A stretch of DNA of 64,000 nucleotides, taken from Myxococcales bacterium. GTDB taxonomy: Bacteria > Myxococcota > Myxococcia > Myxococcales > Myxococcaceae. Shown piece after piece: positions 42,984 through 53,600 of the stretch (within the stretch, counting starts at the first letter, position 1; each line of letters starts with the position of its first letter). The notes under the pieces were generated by a model. The model was not told the origin of the DNA and did no database searches. It worked only from the letters and a program-made list of their open reading frames with translations. The stretch lies in the NCBI GenBank assembly GCA_016191815.1, contig JACPVI010000039.1:78962-142961 (forward strand), written 5' to 3'. A program made the translations under genes and the position numbers.

Positions 42984-44330
42984 ATGGAGCGAGCTGTGCG
43001 GATGCTGTGCTTCGCCGCGGCGCTGGCGCTGATCGCCTGCGGCCCGAGGCCCAAGAAAGTCTACGACGGCGGCGAGGAGGACGCCGGCGAGGACGCGGGC
43101 GTGGACGGTGGGCGCCCCGCGGGAGAGAACCCGCCAACCGGGTACTCGGTCGCGGTGGAGCAGCCGGCGACGGTGCCGGCGACCAACCGGTTAGGCATCT
43201 CGGTAGCGATGGCGCTGGATCAGAACGAGCAGCCGATGCTCGCCTACCTCCACGAGGACCCCAACGGCGACGGGGTGGCGCAGGACGGGCGGGTGTCGTT
43301 CACCCGGTGGAACGGGGTCGAGAAGAAGTGGGAGGACGTCCGCACCATCGAAACCGTCGGCCAGGTGGACACCAGCCACCCGCACCGGCAAGTGGCGATC
43401 GCCCGCGACTCCTCCTCCGGAAAGCTGGGGATCGCCTACCTCAAGTCCGGGGGCCAGGTGAGGCTCGCCACCAGCGACGACGAGGGCGCGAACTGGACCC
43501 TGGAGACCGCGAGCGGGGCGAACCCCAACGCCCGCCCGCTCACGGATCCCGCGCTCGGGATGGCCGGCGGGCAGACCTACCTCGCCTACCACGAGGCGCA
43601 GCGGCGCTGCGCGGGGCCGGCCTGCGGCTCGGTGATCCTCCGGTCGCGCACCGGAACAGGCGCCTTCTCCGACTCGGAGGCGCCGCTCGTCGGCGGAGCG
43701 GAGGCCCAGCTTCCGATGCCCATCGCGCTCGCGCTGGACTCGTCAGGGAAGCCGGGTGTCGCGTATTTCCTCCATTCCAGCGCCTCGGCGACGGTGGCCC
43801 TCGGTCTCTGGCGGCCCGCAGGCGGGGCGACCAAGGTGATCGATTCGGAAGGAGTCGCCGATGCCACTCCGTCGGTGAGCTTGGCCTTCGCCGGGACGCT
43901 CCCCCGGCTGGCGTACCACCTCGCCGGCTCGGATCCGGCGGCGCAGCTGCGGTTCAGCGCCGCCACGGATGCGGCGGGCACCTCCTGGGCGCCCGCGGTC
44001 GCCATCCCGAGGAACGGCTCGGTGTCCGATCCTGAAGGCACCAGGTGGTACCAGGCGGTGGCTGCGCAAGGCGCGAAGGTGTCGATCGCCGCCAACTTCG
44101 CCATCGCCACGCAGCCGTCGCAGAGCTGCGGCGGGCCCAAGCTGGCTCGCTCCTCGAACGGAACGGACTTCACCGTCTGCAGCCCCGACGGAGGGAAGGT
44201 ATTCGGCTTCGCCGGGCTCTGGGCCAACCTCAGGTACTCGAGCGGAGGGAAGCTGACGCTGGCCTTCCTCTACGACAGCAAGGCGAATCCGACCATCCGC
44301 CCTGGGGTGGTGATCTGGCGCGAGCCGTAG
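42984..44330 (+). CDS. Lipoprotein with sialidase-like (BNR) beta-propeller
   Basis: A 448-residue lipoprotein (signal MLCFAAALALIACG, lipobox LIAC) with an acidic Gly/Asp-rich linker. Repeated blade-like segments follow (SVAMALDQNEQPMLAYLHED; RLATSDDEGANWTLETA; LALDSSGKPGVAYFLHS; GLWANLRYSSGGKLTLAFLYD), typical of exported BNR or Kelch-like propellers. The RLATSDDEGANW segment is a BNR Asp-box. No catalytic residues identified; a surface binding role is likely. Confidence 0.75.
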   Translation: MERAVRMLCFAAALALIACGPRPKKVYDGGEEDAGEDAGVDGGRPAGENPPTGYSVAVEQPATVPATNRLGISVAMALDQNEQPMLAYLHEDPNGDGVAQDGRVSFTRWNGVEKKWEDVRTIETVGQVDTSHPHRQVAIARDSSSGKLGIAYLKSGGQVRLATSDDEGANWTLETASGANPNARPLTDPALGMAGGQTYLAYHEAQRRCAGPACGSVILRSRTGTGAFSDSEAPLVGGAEAQLPMPIALALDSSGKPGVAYFLHSSASATVALGLWRPAGGATKVIDSEGVADATPSVSLAFAGTLPRLAYHLAGSDPAAQLRFSAATDAAGTSWAPAVAIPRNGSVSDPEGTRWYQAVAAQGAKVSIAANFAIATQPSQSCGGPKLARSSNGTDFTVCSPDGGKVFGFAGLWANLRYSSGGKLTLAFLYDSKANPTIRPGVVIWREP

Positions 44331-44426
44331 TTCACCATCACGGCCTCGGCCGGCTCGTGCTCTGCCAGGGGTGTGCTGACAGGGCAGGCCAGTCGCGTTG
44401 CGCCTGCTGCGGCGACCGATTCTCTC

Positions 44427-44460
44427 GCTGCGGGGCGCATGTCCTAAGGACACCCGCAGC
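44427..44460. terminator. Hairpin between convergent genes
   Basis: GCTGCGGG (44427-44434) pairs with CCCGCAGC (44453-44460), with an inner TGTCC/GGACA stem. It lies between the propeller gene and the FecR-like gene, both ending nearby. No T tract. Confidence 0.3.
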
Positions 44461-44526
44461 CCAGGCCGCGGCTCGTCGCTGCGCTGCTCGACGTGCCCCG
44501 GGCTGAATGCGCCACTGGCCGCGCAG

Positions 44527-45591
44527 TCAGAGGCAGTCCTGCTCGGTGATGCCCACGGCCCGAGCCGCGTCGCAGCGCAGCTGGCGCGCCTCCGGGGCGA
44601 GCTGGTGTGACGGGTGGCGCCTCATGAACTCGCCTGCGGAGCGGAGCGCCGCCTTCGGATCGCTCAGCGCCGAGCGCTCGATGCGCGCCTTCTCGACCAA
44701 GGCGAGCGGGGACCAGGTCGAGTCTTCCATCGAAGCCAGCTCCTCCAGTGCGGAGATCGCTTCGAGGTATCGAGCCTGCGCCCTCAGCAGTCGCGCCGAG
44801 CGCCAGAGATCGACCGCGAGCCGGCGGCCTGCGTCGGCCAGGCCGGAGGCCGACTCGCTCCTCTCGTCAGGTTCCGATTCAATCTTGGTCCGCGCAGTGG
44901 CGGCGTCGGGCGTCCGGCCAGTCTTCACCGCGCTGCTGGCAGCCGCCGACGGCTCCCTCGACTGCGACTCGATGGTCAGATCCCACGACTCGAGGATCGG
45001 GTCCTGCTCCGAATTGGCGAGGAGCCGCCCCGACGCGGCGTGCAGCTCGAATCCCTGCGTCACCAGGAATTCCTCTTCGCCCACGCGGGCGGCGACCTTG
45101 CCCTGGTGCACGGCGACGGAGGGGCCGCCGTCGAGCCCGACTGTGAACACCGTCCCGACCGCCTCCACGGTCATCCCGCCTGCGGAGACGAGCAGCCGGT
45201 GCGCCGCAACGCCGTGGAAGAGCCGGAAGCCGACCTCGCCTCCGGTGACCTCGATGATCGATGAGGAGTCGTCAGCGCGATACACGTGGAAACGACCGCC
45301 CTCGTGGACGTTGAGCACCACCCGGCGGCCCACCTGCACGACCGTTCCGCGACGCTCCACCTTCGTCGGGGCCTCCGCAGCTGGGCGCTTCGAGCCGACC
45401 CAGAGCGCGATGCCTGCCGCGGTCGCCACGGCGCCCCAAGCGATCGCCGCGACTGCCGCCCAGAGCGGCCAGCGCCGCGGTCGCGCCACGCGGTTGGCGA
45501 GGACGCGGCTGACTGCGCGATGCCCGTACTCTTCTCGCAACGCAAGTCTCCGCGCATGCTCGAGAGCGGTCTCCAGCTCAGAATCGGCCAT
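44527..45591 (-). CDS. FecR-like membrane protein with C-terminal helical repeats
   Basis: A 354-residue protein. A short cytoplasmic N-terminus precedes a membrane helix (WPLWAAVAAIAWGAVATAAGIALWV, residues 41-65). A FecR-like beta domain follows (VVLNVHEGGRFHVYRADDSSSIIEVTGGEVGFRLF; VSAGGMTVEAVGTVFTVGLDGG; VTQGFELH). A Ser/Ala linker and TPR-like helices close the protein (YLEAISALEELAS; FMRRHPSHQLAPEARQLRCDAARAVG). FecR proteins regulate ECF sigma factors, and a sigma gene is two genes upstream. It overlaps the preceding gene by 14 bp. Confidence 0.8.
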   Translation of the reverse strand: MADSELETALEHARRLALREEYGHRAVSRVLANRVARPRRWPLWAAVAAIAWGAVATAAGIALWVGSKRPAAEAPTKVERRGTVVQVGRRVVLNVHEGGRFHVYRADDSSSIIEVTGGEVGFRLFHGVAAHRLLVSAGGMTVEAVGTVFTVGLDGGPSVAVHQGKVAARVGEEEFLVTQGFELHAASGRLLANSEQDPILESWDLTIESQSREPSAAASSAVKTGRTPDAATARTKIESEPDERSESASGLADAGRRLAVDLWRSARLLRAQARYLEAISALEELASMEDSTWSPLALVEKARIERSALSDPKAALRSAGEFMRRHPSHQLAPEARQLRCDAARAVGITEQDCL

Positions 45592-46780
45592 GGATCACCA
45601 AGCCGGTCGGCGCGGGCGCGACGGCTACTTCGAGCGGCAGCTTTTCGAGCTCTATGCGGGCGACGAAGTCCTCCGCGGGGCCATCGAGGAAAGCGGCCGA
45701 GAGCAGGGTGGGGCCCATGAGCAGCGTCAATCCGCTCATCAGGGTGCTGACGGGCTCGGGGTTGGGCGCCAGGAGCCAATAGCCGGCCAGGCCGGCGGCT
45801 CCGGCGATGAGCGCGCTCGCCGGCATCCACCAGGTCCTTCCCCGCGCCTGGGCGCGGACCGCGCATTGCTCCAGCGCGGAAACCCGCTCCGCGCGCTCGC
45901 CCGGCGCGGCGAGCCGAACCGAGTCGAAGTGGCGCAATTGCTCGGCCGCCGTGCACGCCGGCCGGTTGATCCCCGACAGGAGCAGCAGGCCGCCGCTGAG
46001 CGCGAGCGCCGAGCCGGTGATCAGAAAGGCCGGCCGGTAGCCGCGCGGCATCACCACCGTGTCGGTGCCGTCGAGCGTGTAGACGTCTCCCGGAGAGTAT
46101 CCGGCGGCGAGCGCGCCCATCCCGAGGCCGACGAGCCCGAGCGACACCGGAAGCTCGATCTGCAACGGGTTGCGATCGTCGAGGAACGGCCCCACCAGCG
46201 CCCCGGCGACGGTGACGGATGCGCCGGTGATGCCCAGGTTGCGCGCCGACGGGGAGTTCGACGTCATCATCATCGGGAAGATGAGGGTAATGGGCGTCGT
46301 CAGGACCGAAGCGGCGGAGACGCCGAGGGACACGGCTTTCGCCTGGGCCGCGCCGTAGGGCCCCTGCCGCTCGGCGAGGATCTCGGTGAGCTTCACCTTC
46401 TTCTCCAGGCGCGGCTCGAGCTTCGGGCCGGGGAGACCCTGGGCCCTCTCCGCTCCATGCCTCTCGACCAGCGCCGTCGCCACCGCCGCCACCTCTGCGA
46501 CCGCGGCCTCGGTCTCGGGGGGAAGACGTTCCAAGATTCTGGCTCGGGCCTCGCCGCTGCTGGGCTCCTCCAGGAGCACGGCCCAGCGGCCCCCGTCCCT
46601 CCGCACGCGCAGCAGGAGCCCCAGCCGCGAGAGCGAGACTCCGTCCCGGATCAGCTCCTCGACCGCGCGCTGCTCCAGTTGCGTCTCCGTCCAGGCCGGT
46701 GTCGCTTCGGTGGCCGAGGCTGCCGCCGCCGGTGAGAGGGAGACGGCGAGCAGCAAGACTCGAGGGACAGTGAGCTTCAC
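45578..46780 (-). CDS. Membrane protein with signal peptide, in the sigma-FecR operon
   Basis: A 400-residue protein with a signal peptide (MKLTVPRVLLLAVSLSPAAAASA). A soluble region with QRAVEELIRDGVSLSRLGLLLRV and a long helix follows, then at least four hydrophobic segments (SVTVAGALVG; LGLVGLGMGALAAG; PAFLITGSALALSGGLLLLSG; PASALIAGAAGLAGYWLL). No family recognised. Its position between sigma and FecR-like genes suggests a signalling or envelope role. Confidence 0.68.
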   Translation of the reverse strand: MKLTVPRVLLLAVSLSPAAAASATEATPAWTETQLEQRAVEELIRDGVSLSRLGLLLRVRRDGGRWAVLLEEPSSGEARARILERLPPETEAAVAEVAAVATALVERHGAERAQGLPGPKLEPRLEKKVKLTEILAERQGPYGAAQAKAVSLGVSAASVLTTPITLIFPMMMTSNSPSARNLGITGASVTVAGALVGPFLDDRNPLQIELPVSLGLVGLGMGALAAGYSPGDVYTLDGTDTVVMPRGYRPAFLITGSALALSGGLLLLSGINRPACTAAEQLRHFDSVRLAAPGERAERVSALEQCAVRAQARGRTWWMPASALIAGAAGLAGYWLLAPNPEPVSTLMSGLTLLMGPTLLSAAFLDGPAEDFVARIELEKLPLEVAVAPAPTGLVIHGRF

Positions 46781-46840
46781 GATCAGCTTCCTTTGGGCTC
46801 CATCGACGGAGCACCCACGCGCCCGGCCTTCGCGATCTCC

Positions 46841-47410
46841 CTAGTGGCGAGCGGCGCTGAGATTCGTCAAAACGCGGGCGGCGGAGGAGCGCGGCTCACC
46901 TCCGCGCATCATCTGCTCCAGCTCCGCGCGGGCGTGCCGGCAGCGGCTGGCGACGGTGTTGGCGAAGGTGCCGAGCACCGCGGCGGCTTCCTGCGCGGTC
47001 ATCTCCAGCACCTCCAGCAGCACGAAGGCCTCGCGCTTCTTCGGTTTCAGGTTGAGCAAGCACCAGGCGAGCCGCTGGATTTCCACCCTGGCGACGAAGT
47101 CCACCTCGTAGACGCTCTCGGGAAGCTCGTGCGTGGCCGCCGTGGGCAGCGGAGTGAGCTTCTTGCTGGCCGTCCTTGACGCGATGCGGTGCGCCCAGGT
47201 CATCAGGGAGGAGCGGTGTCGAAAGGAGGGGAGGGCGCGGAGGATCTCGATCATCGCGTCGTGCGTCCAGTCCTCGACTTCGGGGCGAAATCCAAACAGG
47301 AAGCCGAGATGCTTCCGCACGGACGGGTAGAGGAACTCGAGGACGAAGCGCTGCGCGGAGATGTCGCCCTTTTGAGCGCGGCGCACCGTGTCCAGGTCGG
47401 GGACTGTCAC
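46841..47410 (-). CDS. ECF-type RNA polymerase sigma factor
   Basis: A 189-residue sigma70-family protein. Region 2 spans about 20-85 (FVLEFLYPSVRKHLGFLFG; VEDWTHDAMIEILRALPSFRHRSSLMTWAHRIASRTA). Region 4 is at about 125-175 (LLNLKPKKREAFVLLEVLEMTAQEAAAVLGTFANTVASRCRHARAEL), a helix-turn-helix for the -35 element. There is no region 3, as in ECF factors. It starts at GTG 47410, 30 bp after the PHP-lipoprotein stop, and is followed by a membrane protein and a FecR-like protein that may control it. Confidence 0.88.
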   Translation of the reverse strand: MTVPDLDTVRRAQKGDISAQRFVLEFLYPSVRKHLGFLFGFRPEVEDWTHDAMIEILRALPSFRHRSSLMTWAHRIASRTASKKLTPLPTAATHELPESVYEVDFVARVEIQRLAWCLLNLKPKKREAFVLLEVLEMTAQEAAAVLGTFANTVASRCRHARAELEQMMRGGEPRSSAARVLTNLSAARH

Positions 47411-47440
47411 AGGCGCCGCATCGACGCGGCTGAGCCGGAT

Positions 47441-50400
47441 TTATTCGCGGTGGCTCAGGATCTCCCTTAAGGCATCGCGCAGCTCATCCGGCGTCGGAAT
47501 GCGCCGCGGCACCGCGGCCCGGCGAATCGGGGCCGAGAGGCCACGAGAGGCTTGCAACGGGAAGTTGTCGTACTGCCCGGTTCCGTCGCCGTCCACCAGC
47601 ACCGCGTTGGTGAAGGCGTAGGCCCTCGAGCTGTTCGGCGTACAGACGCCATTGGAGCAACCCACGCCCCTCCACGCGAGCGGAGCGAGCGACGCCGACT
47701 GGCTGCTTCCGCGGACGATGACCGAGTACCAGGTGTCCCCTTGCGGCGCGACCAGGAACTTCAGGACCACGTGGATCCGCCGATAGTTGCCGGCGACGCC
47801 GGGCACCGGCTCCACCGGGAGGGCGGTCGGATCGAGCTTGACCGCCCGATGCACTCGGCTGTCCGGCCAGTCGCTGTTCGCCTGGCCATCGACCGCCTCA
47901 CGCCCGCTTGCGTGGGTGAAGACTTCGATGGTGTCGAAGGTGAGCCACTCCGGCGCCTGGACGTCCAAGGCCAATTCGAGCTTCTCCCTGGCCGAGACGT
48001 TCACCTTGGCGGTCCCCCCGATGCCTACCGGCGCGCCCACCGCCTGTCCGTTCGCGTCGACAGCCACGGCGCTCAGCCGCACGAAGGGACCGTTGGTGCC
48101 GATCGCCTTCTGCGCCCGCGCCGCTTGGGCGAAGGCCGCCGGATCGAGCTGCGAGGGCGAATCGGCGCCCACCTCCACGTACGTCCGGGAGTAACCCCCG
48201 GTGGTGGTGTAGGCAGCGTGGGTGTCGGAGACGGCGGTGGCGGTCTTGAGGCTTCCTCGCGAGAGGAAGGTCATCCAGTCGTTGAGGACCGCGGCGCTGG
48301 GGGCGAATCCGTTGGCGACTTCGAGCGCGTCGAAGTCCTCGCTGAGGAGTCGGGTATCGGCGGCGGTGCCTCCTTCCGGGGGCTCCATGCGGAACGAGGC
48401 TGGGTCGGCGTGCGAGGCGCCCGAAGCGGTGTCCACCCGCAGCTGGGTGAGGGAGCCCTGCTTGCCCCGCGGGTGGTTCATCTGCAGCACCACTCCGGGG
48501 AAACGTTCGCGGAGTCCGGAGTAGAGCTGGTCGAGCCTCAAGGTCGGCCCATCGCCACCCGCCCAGTCGAACGCCCCGCCGGCGAGCTGTGGGCTCCAGC
48601 TCAAGGGGAAAGCGTTCTGGTGCCCGAAGTCGAACGGGGTCACCTCCGCCCCGATCATCGTCGCGATCCGTCCGTCGGCCCCGAGCGAGCGCACCACCGG
48701 CCCGAAGTCGGTGATGAAGTCGTGGTCGGTCGACACCAGCACGTCGACTCCTTCAGCCAGGAAGGACAGCACTCGCAAATCATTGGGCACCGAGGAGTCC
48801 GGGCTGTGGACCGCGTGCACGTGAAGGTCCGCGCTCGCCCAGCCGTTGGTGTCCACCACCGCCGCAAGCGTGGCGCTCCGCTGCTGATCGGCGGAGGTGA
48901 GGTCCACCGCATCGCCTCGGGCAGGGAAGGTATCCGGCCACGCGGAATACTCGGGCCCGCGGGTGACGAACAGCTCGTATTGGGCGGGGGGCAGCTCCAA
49001 CTCCAGCGCGCCCTGCGGGGGCACCAGGCCGATCGCCGCGACGTCGGAGGGCAGGGGCTCAACCTGATAGAGCTGCGCATAGGCGGCGGACTGCCAGGCG
49101 CAGGGCCCGCCCGGGCAGCCCACCCTCACCTTGGCCGAGAGCGGCGCCCCGTTCGGGTCCTTCACCGCCACCGTCAGCTTGCGCGAGGGCCCGAGCTTGA
49201 GGCTCGCCTCGGCGCTCCCAGAGGTCGGGACTTGAACGTCGAAGGCAGGCTCGAGGGCGCGTCCGCGGATTCCGGCGATCAGCCGGTAGCCCCCGCTCGG
49301 CAGGTCGACCTTCGCCTTCCCGTCGGGGCCACTCACCAAGAGCGTCTCCTGCCGGCTGGTGAGGGCGGAGACCACCGCCACCCGCGCCGCGGCTGCCGGG
49401 GTTCCGTCGGGGTAGGAGACGGTCACGTTCAGCCGCCCGCGGGGGCCGACGCCCAGAGCCACCAAGTTGGAGGTGACCTCCCCGAGGTCCCTCGCCACGA
49501 AGAGGTCCCTGAGGTAGTTGCGCTGCGATCCCCCGAGGATGCCAAAGGCGCCCGGCCGCCGCTCCGCGTTCGGGTCGACCCAGCTGAGGAGCGCCTGCTG
49601 GCTCTCCCCCCCGACGATGGTTCCCGCGACTCCCGCCACGTAGGCCAGAGCGTTGGCGGTCTGTGGCGCCGAGAGATCGGCGAACTGGTAGCTGCGCATC
49701 GCGTAGGCGACGCCGTCGCCTTGGTATCCAAACCAGGACGAGGGATCGACCAGGCAGCCTTCGGCGCCCATCGCGTTCGAGCAACCGTCGGGGTTGAAGA
49801 ACTCCGTCGCCCCGCCCTGCTCGACGAGGTCGGTCAGGGGGATCACGACCGGATCGCGCCCGTCGTTGCAGAACGCGGTGACCATGCGAAGACGGCTCTC
49901 CCCGGGCGAGAGGACAAAGTAGGTGGTGGCCCGAAGGGGCAAGCTCTGGTTGGGATCGACCGCCAGCGCGACGCCGGGCAGGTACACGTCGATCATGTTC
50001 GGCGCGTTCATGTAGTCGTTGACCGCGTCCGCCCCGGTGGCGGCGAGCACCGCGGCGCCACCCCGCGAGCCGTCCTCCAGCACCTCGACCCGGTCCGCGC
50101 GGATGAGCCGGCCGAAGGCGTACAAAAGGCCCACCTTGCCCAGCTGATCGCGCCCGGGCTCTCCCACCGGCCGCCTGCGATCGGCGTCGATCACGTGGCC
50201 CCCGTAGGGAATCGGAGAGAGGTGCCGCGTGGGCCGCTGGACGATGAGCCGCACCTTGTCGTTCTCGATGAGGAAGTCGCCGACTTCGCCTTGCGCGAAG
50301 GGGCCTCCGGTCAGCTCCTTTTCAGTCTCCACCACCTTGGCGCGGGCACCGGTGCCCACCTGGGAGAACAGCCCGGTCTCGGCGAGATCGATCTCGCACC

Positions 50401-50656
50401 GGCCGGAGGACTCCGGCGGGGGAAGGGGCTTCTTCGGCGGGCAGCCGCAGAGGACCATGGCCGCCGCGGCTAGCAGCAGGGCGTCGAGTCTCTGCCGTCT
50501 CCTCGCTGGCCGCTCGTTCCACACCACATCGGGGAGGCCGCCCCCGACCGGAAACCCTGGCGATGACTTCGTCGTGGGTTCGCCAACCGAGCCACCTCTC
50601 GCCCCCCGCAGTCGGTTCGGAGTCTGACCCAGCGGTGCTGGGGAAGTTGCTCCCAT
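47441..50656 (-). CDS. Large CehA/McbA-type (PHP) metallohydrolase lipoprotein
   Basis: A 1071-residue protein read from ATG 50656, where GGAGG lies 7 nt upstream within the preceding gene. The signal peptide only appears after about 58 residues (LDALLLAAAAMVLCGCPPKK), so GTG 50527 or 50524 may be the true start. The N-terminal half is beta-rich, with carboxypeptidase-regulatory-like repeats. The PHP domain follows: DLHVHAVHSPD near 610, STDHDFITDF near 640, LQMNHPRG near 727 and SDTHA near 810, metal ligands of CehA/McbA hydrolases. A C-terminal beta domain ends the protein. It is 40 percent or more alike by eye to its neighbour, so they are tandem duplicates. Confidence 0.85.
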   Translation of the reverse strand: MGATSPAPLGQTPNRLRGARGGSVGEPTTKSSPGFPVGGGLPDVVWNERPARRRQRLDALLLAAAAMVLCGCPPKKPLPPPESSGRCEIDLAETGLFSQVGTGARAKVVETEKELTGGPFAQGEVGDFLIENDKVRLIVQRPTRHLSPIPYGGHVIDADRRRPVGEPGRDQLGKVGLLYAFGRLIRADRVEVLEDGSRGGAAVLAATGADAVNDYMNAPNMIDVYLPGVALAVDPNQSLPLRATTYFVLSPGESRLRMVTAFCNDGRDPVVIPLTDLVEQGGATEFFNPDGCSNAMGAEGCLVDPSSWFGYQGDGVAYAMRSYQFADLSAPQTANALAYVAGVAGTIVGGESQQALLSWVDPNAERRPGAFGILGGSQRNYLRDLFVARDLGEVTSNLVALGVGPRGRLNVTVSYPDGTPAAAARVAVVSALTSRQETLLVSGPDGKAKVDLPSGGYRLIAGIRGRALEPAFDVQVPTSGSAEASLKLGPSRKLTVAVKDPNGAPLSAKVRVGCPGGPCAWQSAAYAQLYQVEPLPSDVAAIGLVPPQGALELELPPAQYELFVTRGPEYSAWPDTFPARGDAVDLTSADQQRSATLAAVVDTNGWASADLHVHAVHSPDSSVPNDLRVLSFLAEGVDVLVSTDHDFITDFGPVVRSLGADGRIATMIGAEVTPFDFGHQNAFPLSWSPQLAGGAFDWAGGDGPTLRLDQLYSGLRERFPGVVLQMNHPRGKQGSLTQLRVDTASGASHADPASFRMEPPEGGTAADTRLLSEDFDALEVANGFAPSAAVLNDWMTFLSRGSLKTATAVSDTHAAYTTTGGYSRTYVEVGADSPSQLDPAAFAQAARAQKAIGTNGPFVRLSAVAVDANGQAVGAPVGIGGTAKVNVSAREKLELALDVQAPEWLTFDTIEVFTHASGREAVDGQANSDWPDSRVHRAVKLDPTALPVEPVPGVAGNYRRIHVVLKFLVAPQGDTWYSVIVRGSSQSASLAPLAWRGVGCSNGVCTPNSSRAYAFTNAVLVDGDGTGQYDNFPLQASRGLSAPIRRAAVPRRIPTPDELRDALREILSHRE

Positions 50657-50657
50657 G

Positions 50658-53600
50658 TCAGTGCCTCCGGACGAGATCCCGCAGCGCCTCGATCAGCTCG
50701 CCGGCGGAAAGCGCGCGCTTCGGAACCTGCGGCCTCAGCGGCAGCGAACGCGGCGCGCGGAGCGGGAAGCGGTCGTACGCGCCGGTGCCGTCGGCGTCGA
50801 CGAAGATGGGGTTGGTGAAGGCGAACGGCCTCACCGCCTTGGCCGCACACGTCCCACCCGTGCACTGGACGCCGGCGAAGTGCAGCGGGAAGAGCGTCCG
50901 GGCCGCGTCCGACGACCGGAGCATCACCACGTACCAGTCGTCGGCGGTCGGGGCCACGGTGAACGACTCCCGGAGGTGCAGGCGCCGGAAGGTGAGACCG
51001 TTCACCACCACTGGCTCGAGCGCCTGGGCGCCGGCCGAAAGCGCCTTCCTCTGGAGGATGCGCGAGTCGGGCCACTCCGCGTTGTCCTGGCCGTCGGTCG
51101 CCTCGCGCCCGGGCGCATGAGCGTACAACTCGAGCGAGTCGAAGGTCATCCACTCGGCGGCTTGAATGTCGACGTCGACGCGCAGCCGCTCACCGGCAGC
51201 GGGATTGAGGCTCGCCGTGCCGCCAATTCCGACCTCCGGTCCGGCTGGCTGGCCGGCGGCGTCGAGCCTCCTCGCAGTGACCCGGAGGAATGGTCCATTC
51301 GTCCCGATCGCCTTGCCGCCGCGAAGGGCCTGCGCGAAGGCCGTGGCGTCGAACAGCGAAGGCGAGTCCACGGCCGTCTCCACGTAGGTCCTCGGGTATC
51401 CCCCTTGGTACACGAAGGCCTGGTGGGTATCGCTGTTCGCGGTGGCGGCGCGCACCGTCCCGCGGGAGAGGAACGTCATCCAATCGTTGAGGACCCGGAA
51501 GGAGGGGAAGGCACCGGTCTGCACCTCCATGGCGTCGAAGGCATCGCTGAACAGCCGGGTGTCCTCGGGCGACGCGTCGGGCGCGCCTTCCATCCGGAAG
51601 TCCCCGGGCGGGGCGTGGCTCGCCAGCGTGGCGGTGTCCACCCGAAGCAGCGTGAGCGAGCCGATCGGCCCCCGAGGGTGATTCATCTGCAGCACCGCCT
51701 CGGGAAAGGCGGACCTGACCTCGAGCATCATCTGTTCCGGCCGCTGCGTCGGCCCATCGCCCCCTGCCCAGTCGAAGGCGCCGCCGTTCGGTCCATCGCG
51801 CACCGCCACCGGGAAGGCGTTGTAGTGGCCCCAGTCGAACGGAGTGATCTCGGCTCCAACCATGGTGGCCAGGACCCCTTCGGCTCCCACCGCCCGCGCC
51901 GCCTGTGAAAAGTCGGTGATGTAGTCGTGGTCCGTCGAGCAGAGGATGTCGACCCCCTCGGCGGCGAAGTTGAGCACGCGCACCTCGTTGCGCACCGAGG
52001 CGTCCGGGCTGTTCACCGAGTGCACGTGGAGGTCCGAGCTCACCCACCCCGCGGTGTCGATGACGCGGGCGAGGGTGGCGGAGAGCGTCGCCTCCGCGGC
52101 GGTGGAGAGATCGAGCTTCTCTCCGCTCAGCGGCCAGGTGTCGGGCCAGGCGGAGAACTCCGGCCCGCGGGTGACCAGGACCTCGTAGCTGCCCGGAGAG
52201 ACGGAAAGCTCCAAATAGCCGGTGGGCGGTACGAACCCGACCGCCGCCACTTCCGACGGAAGCACCTCGCTCTCGTAGAAAGCTCGGTAGCTCGATGAGG
52301 AGGTCGGGCAGGCTCCGGAGGGACAAAGCAGCGTCACCTTCGCCGGGATGGGAAGGCCATAAGGATCCCGTACGGTCACCTTGAGTCGCGCGGAGCCACG
52401 CAGGCCGAGACTCGACGCCGCGCTGCCGCCCGCCGCGACAGCGACGTCCGCGGGAATGCTGGACGAGTGGCCGAGCAGCCCGGCGGTGACGCGGTAGCTC
52501 CCCTCCGGAAGCTCGGCCCTGGCTTCTCCCAAGGCGTCGGCCACCAGCACGGTGACCATCTTTCCGGTGGATGGAGCGACCACCTGGACGCGGGCGCCGG
52601 GCGCCGGCGATCCCGAAGCCGTCTTCACGGTCACCCGCAGAGAGCCACGAGCGACTTGGTCGATCTGCGCGAAGTCGGAGGTGATCGCTCCCAGGTCCGA
52701 CGCCACGTGGAAGTCCCGCAGGTACACGCGCGCCGAGTGAGCCGGAATGACGAAGACGCCCGGGCGACGTCTGGCAGTGGAGTCGACCCACGACAGTACG
52801 CCCGACGGCCCCTCTCCGCCGGCCAGGGTCGCCGACACCCCGCTTACGGTCAGAAGTGCGTTCGCCGTCTCGGGGATCGAAGGGTCGTCGAGGCGGTACC
52901 CCCTCAGCGCATAGGCGACTCCGTCGCCCTGGTACCCGAACCACGGTGATGGGTCGATGAAGCAGGAATCGCCCGTCCCCATCGCGCTCGCGCAGCTGTC
53001 CGGGTTGAAGAAGTCGATTGAACCTCCGCGGTCGACGAGATCCCCCACCGGCGCCAACACTCGCTCCTCCCCATCGTTGCAGAGCGCGGTCAAGATGCGC
53101 ACCCGGCTCTCGCCCGGCGAAAGCACGTAGTAGGTGGTGGACCTCAACGGGAGAGGCTGCTCGGGATCGACCGCGAACTTGAGCCGCTTTGCATCGAGAA
53201 CCCGGTAGAGAAGGTTCTGCACGCTGAGATAGTCGTTGACCGCGTCCATTCCGGTGGCGGCGACGATGGCCGAGCCACCCCCGCCGCCGTCCGCGAGCAC
53301 TTCGACCACCTTCGCCTGGCTGGTCCTCCCGAAGGCATACAGGATCCCCATCTTCCCGAACTGGTCGCTTCCCGCCTCGCCCTCCGGCCGCGCGACGTCC
53401 GCATCGATGAGGTTGCCACCGTACGGCTGAGGGCCGATCGCTCGCAGCGGCCTCTGGATGATCGCCCGGATCCGGCCGTTGCCGATCACCGCGTCTCCCA
53501 ACTCCCCGTGCGCCCAGGGCCCTCCGATGAGGTCTGCCTCGCTCTCGGCGATCTTTGCGAACGCTCCTTCGCCCTCGGTCGCCGCGAGGCCCGAGAGGTC

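Noticed and set aside
47552..50473. 973-aa plus-strand open frame opposite a PHP lipoprotein
   Set aside because: Low-complexity Arg/Gly/His sequence; the minus strand has a lipoprotein signal and metal-binding motifs.
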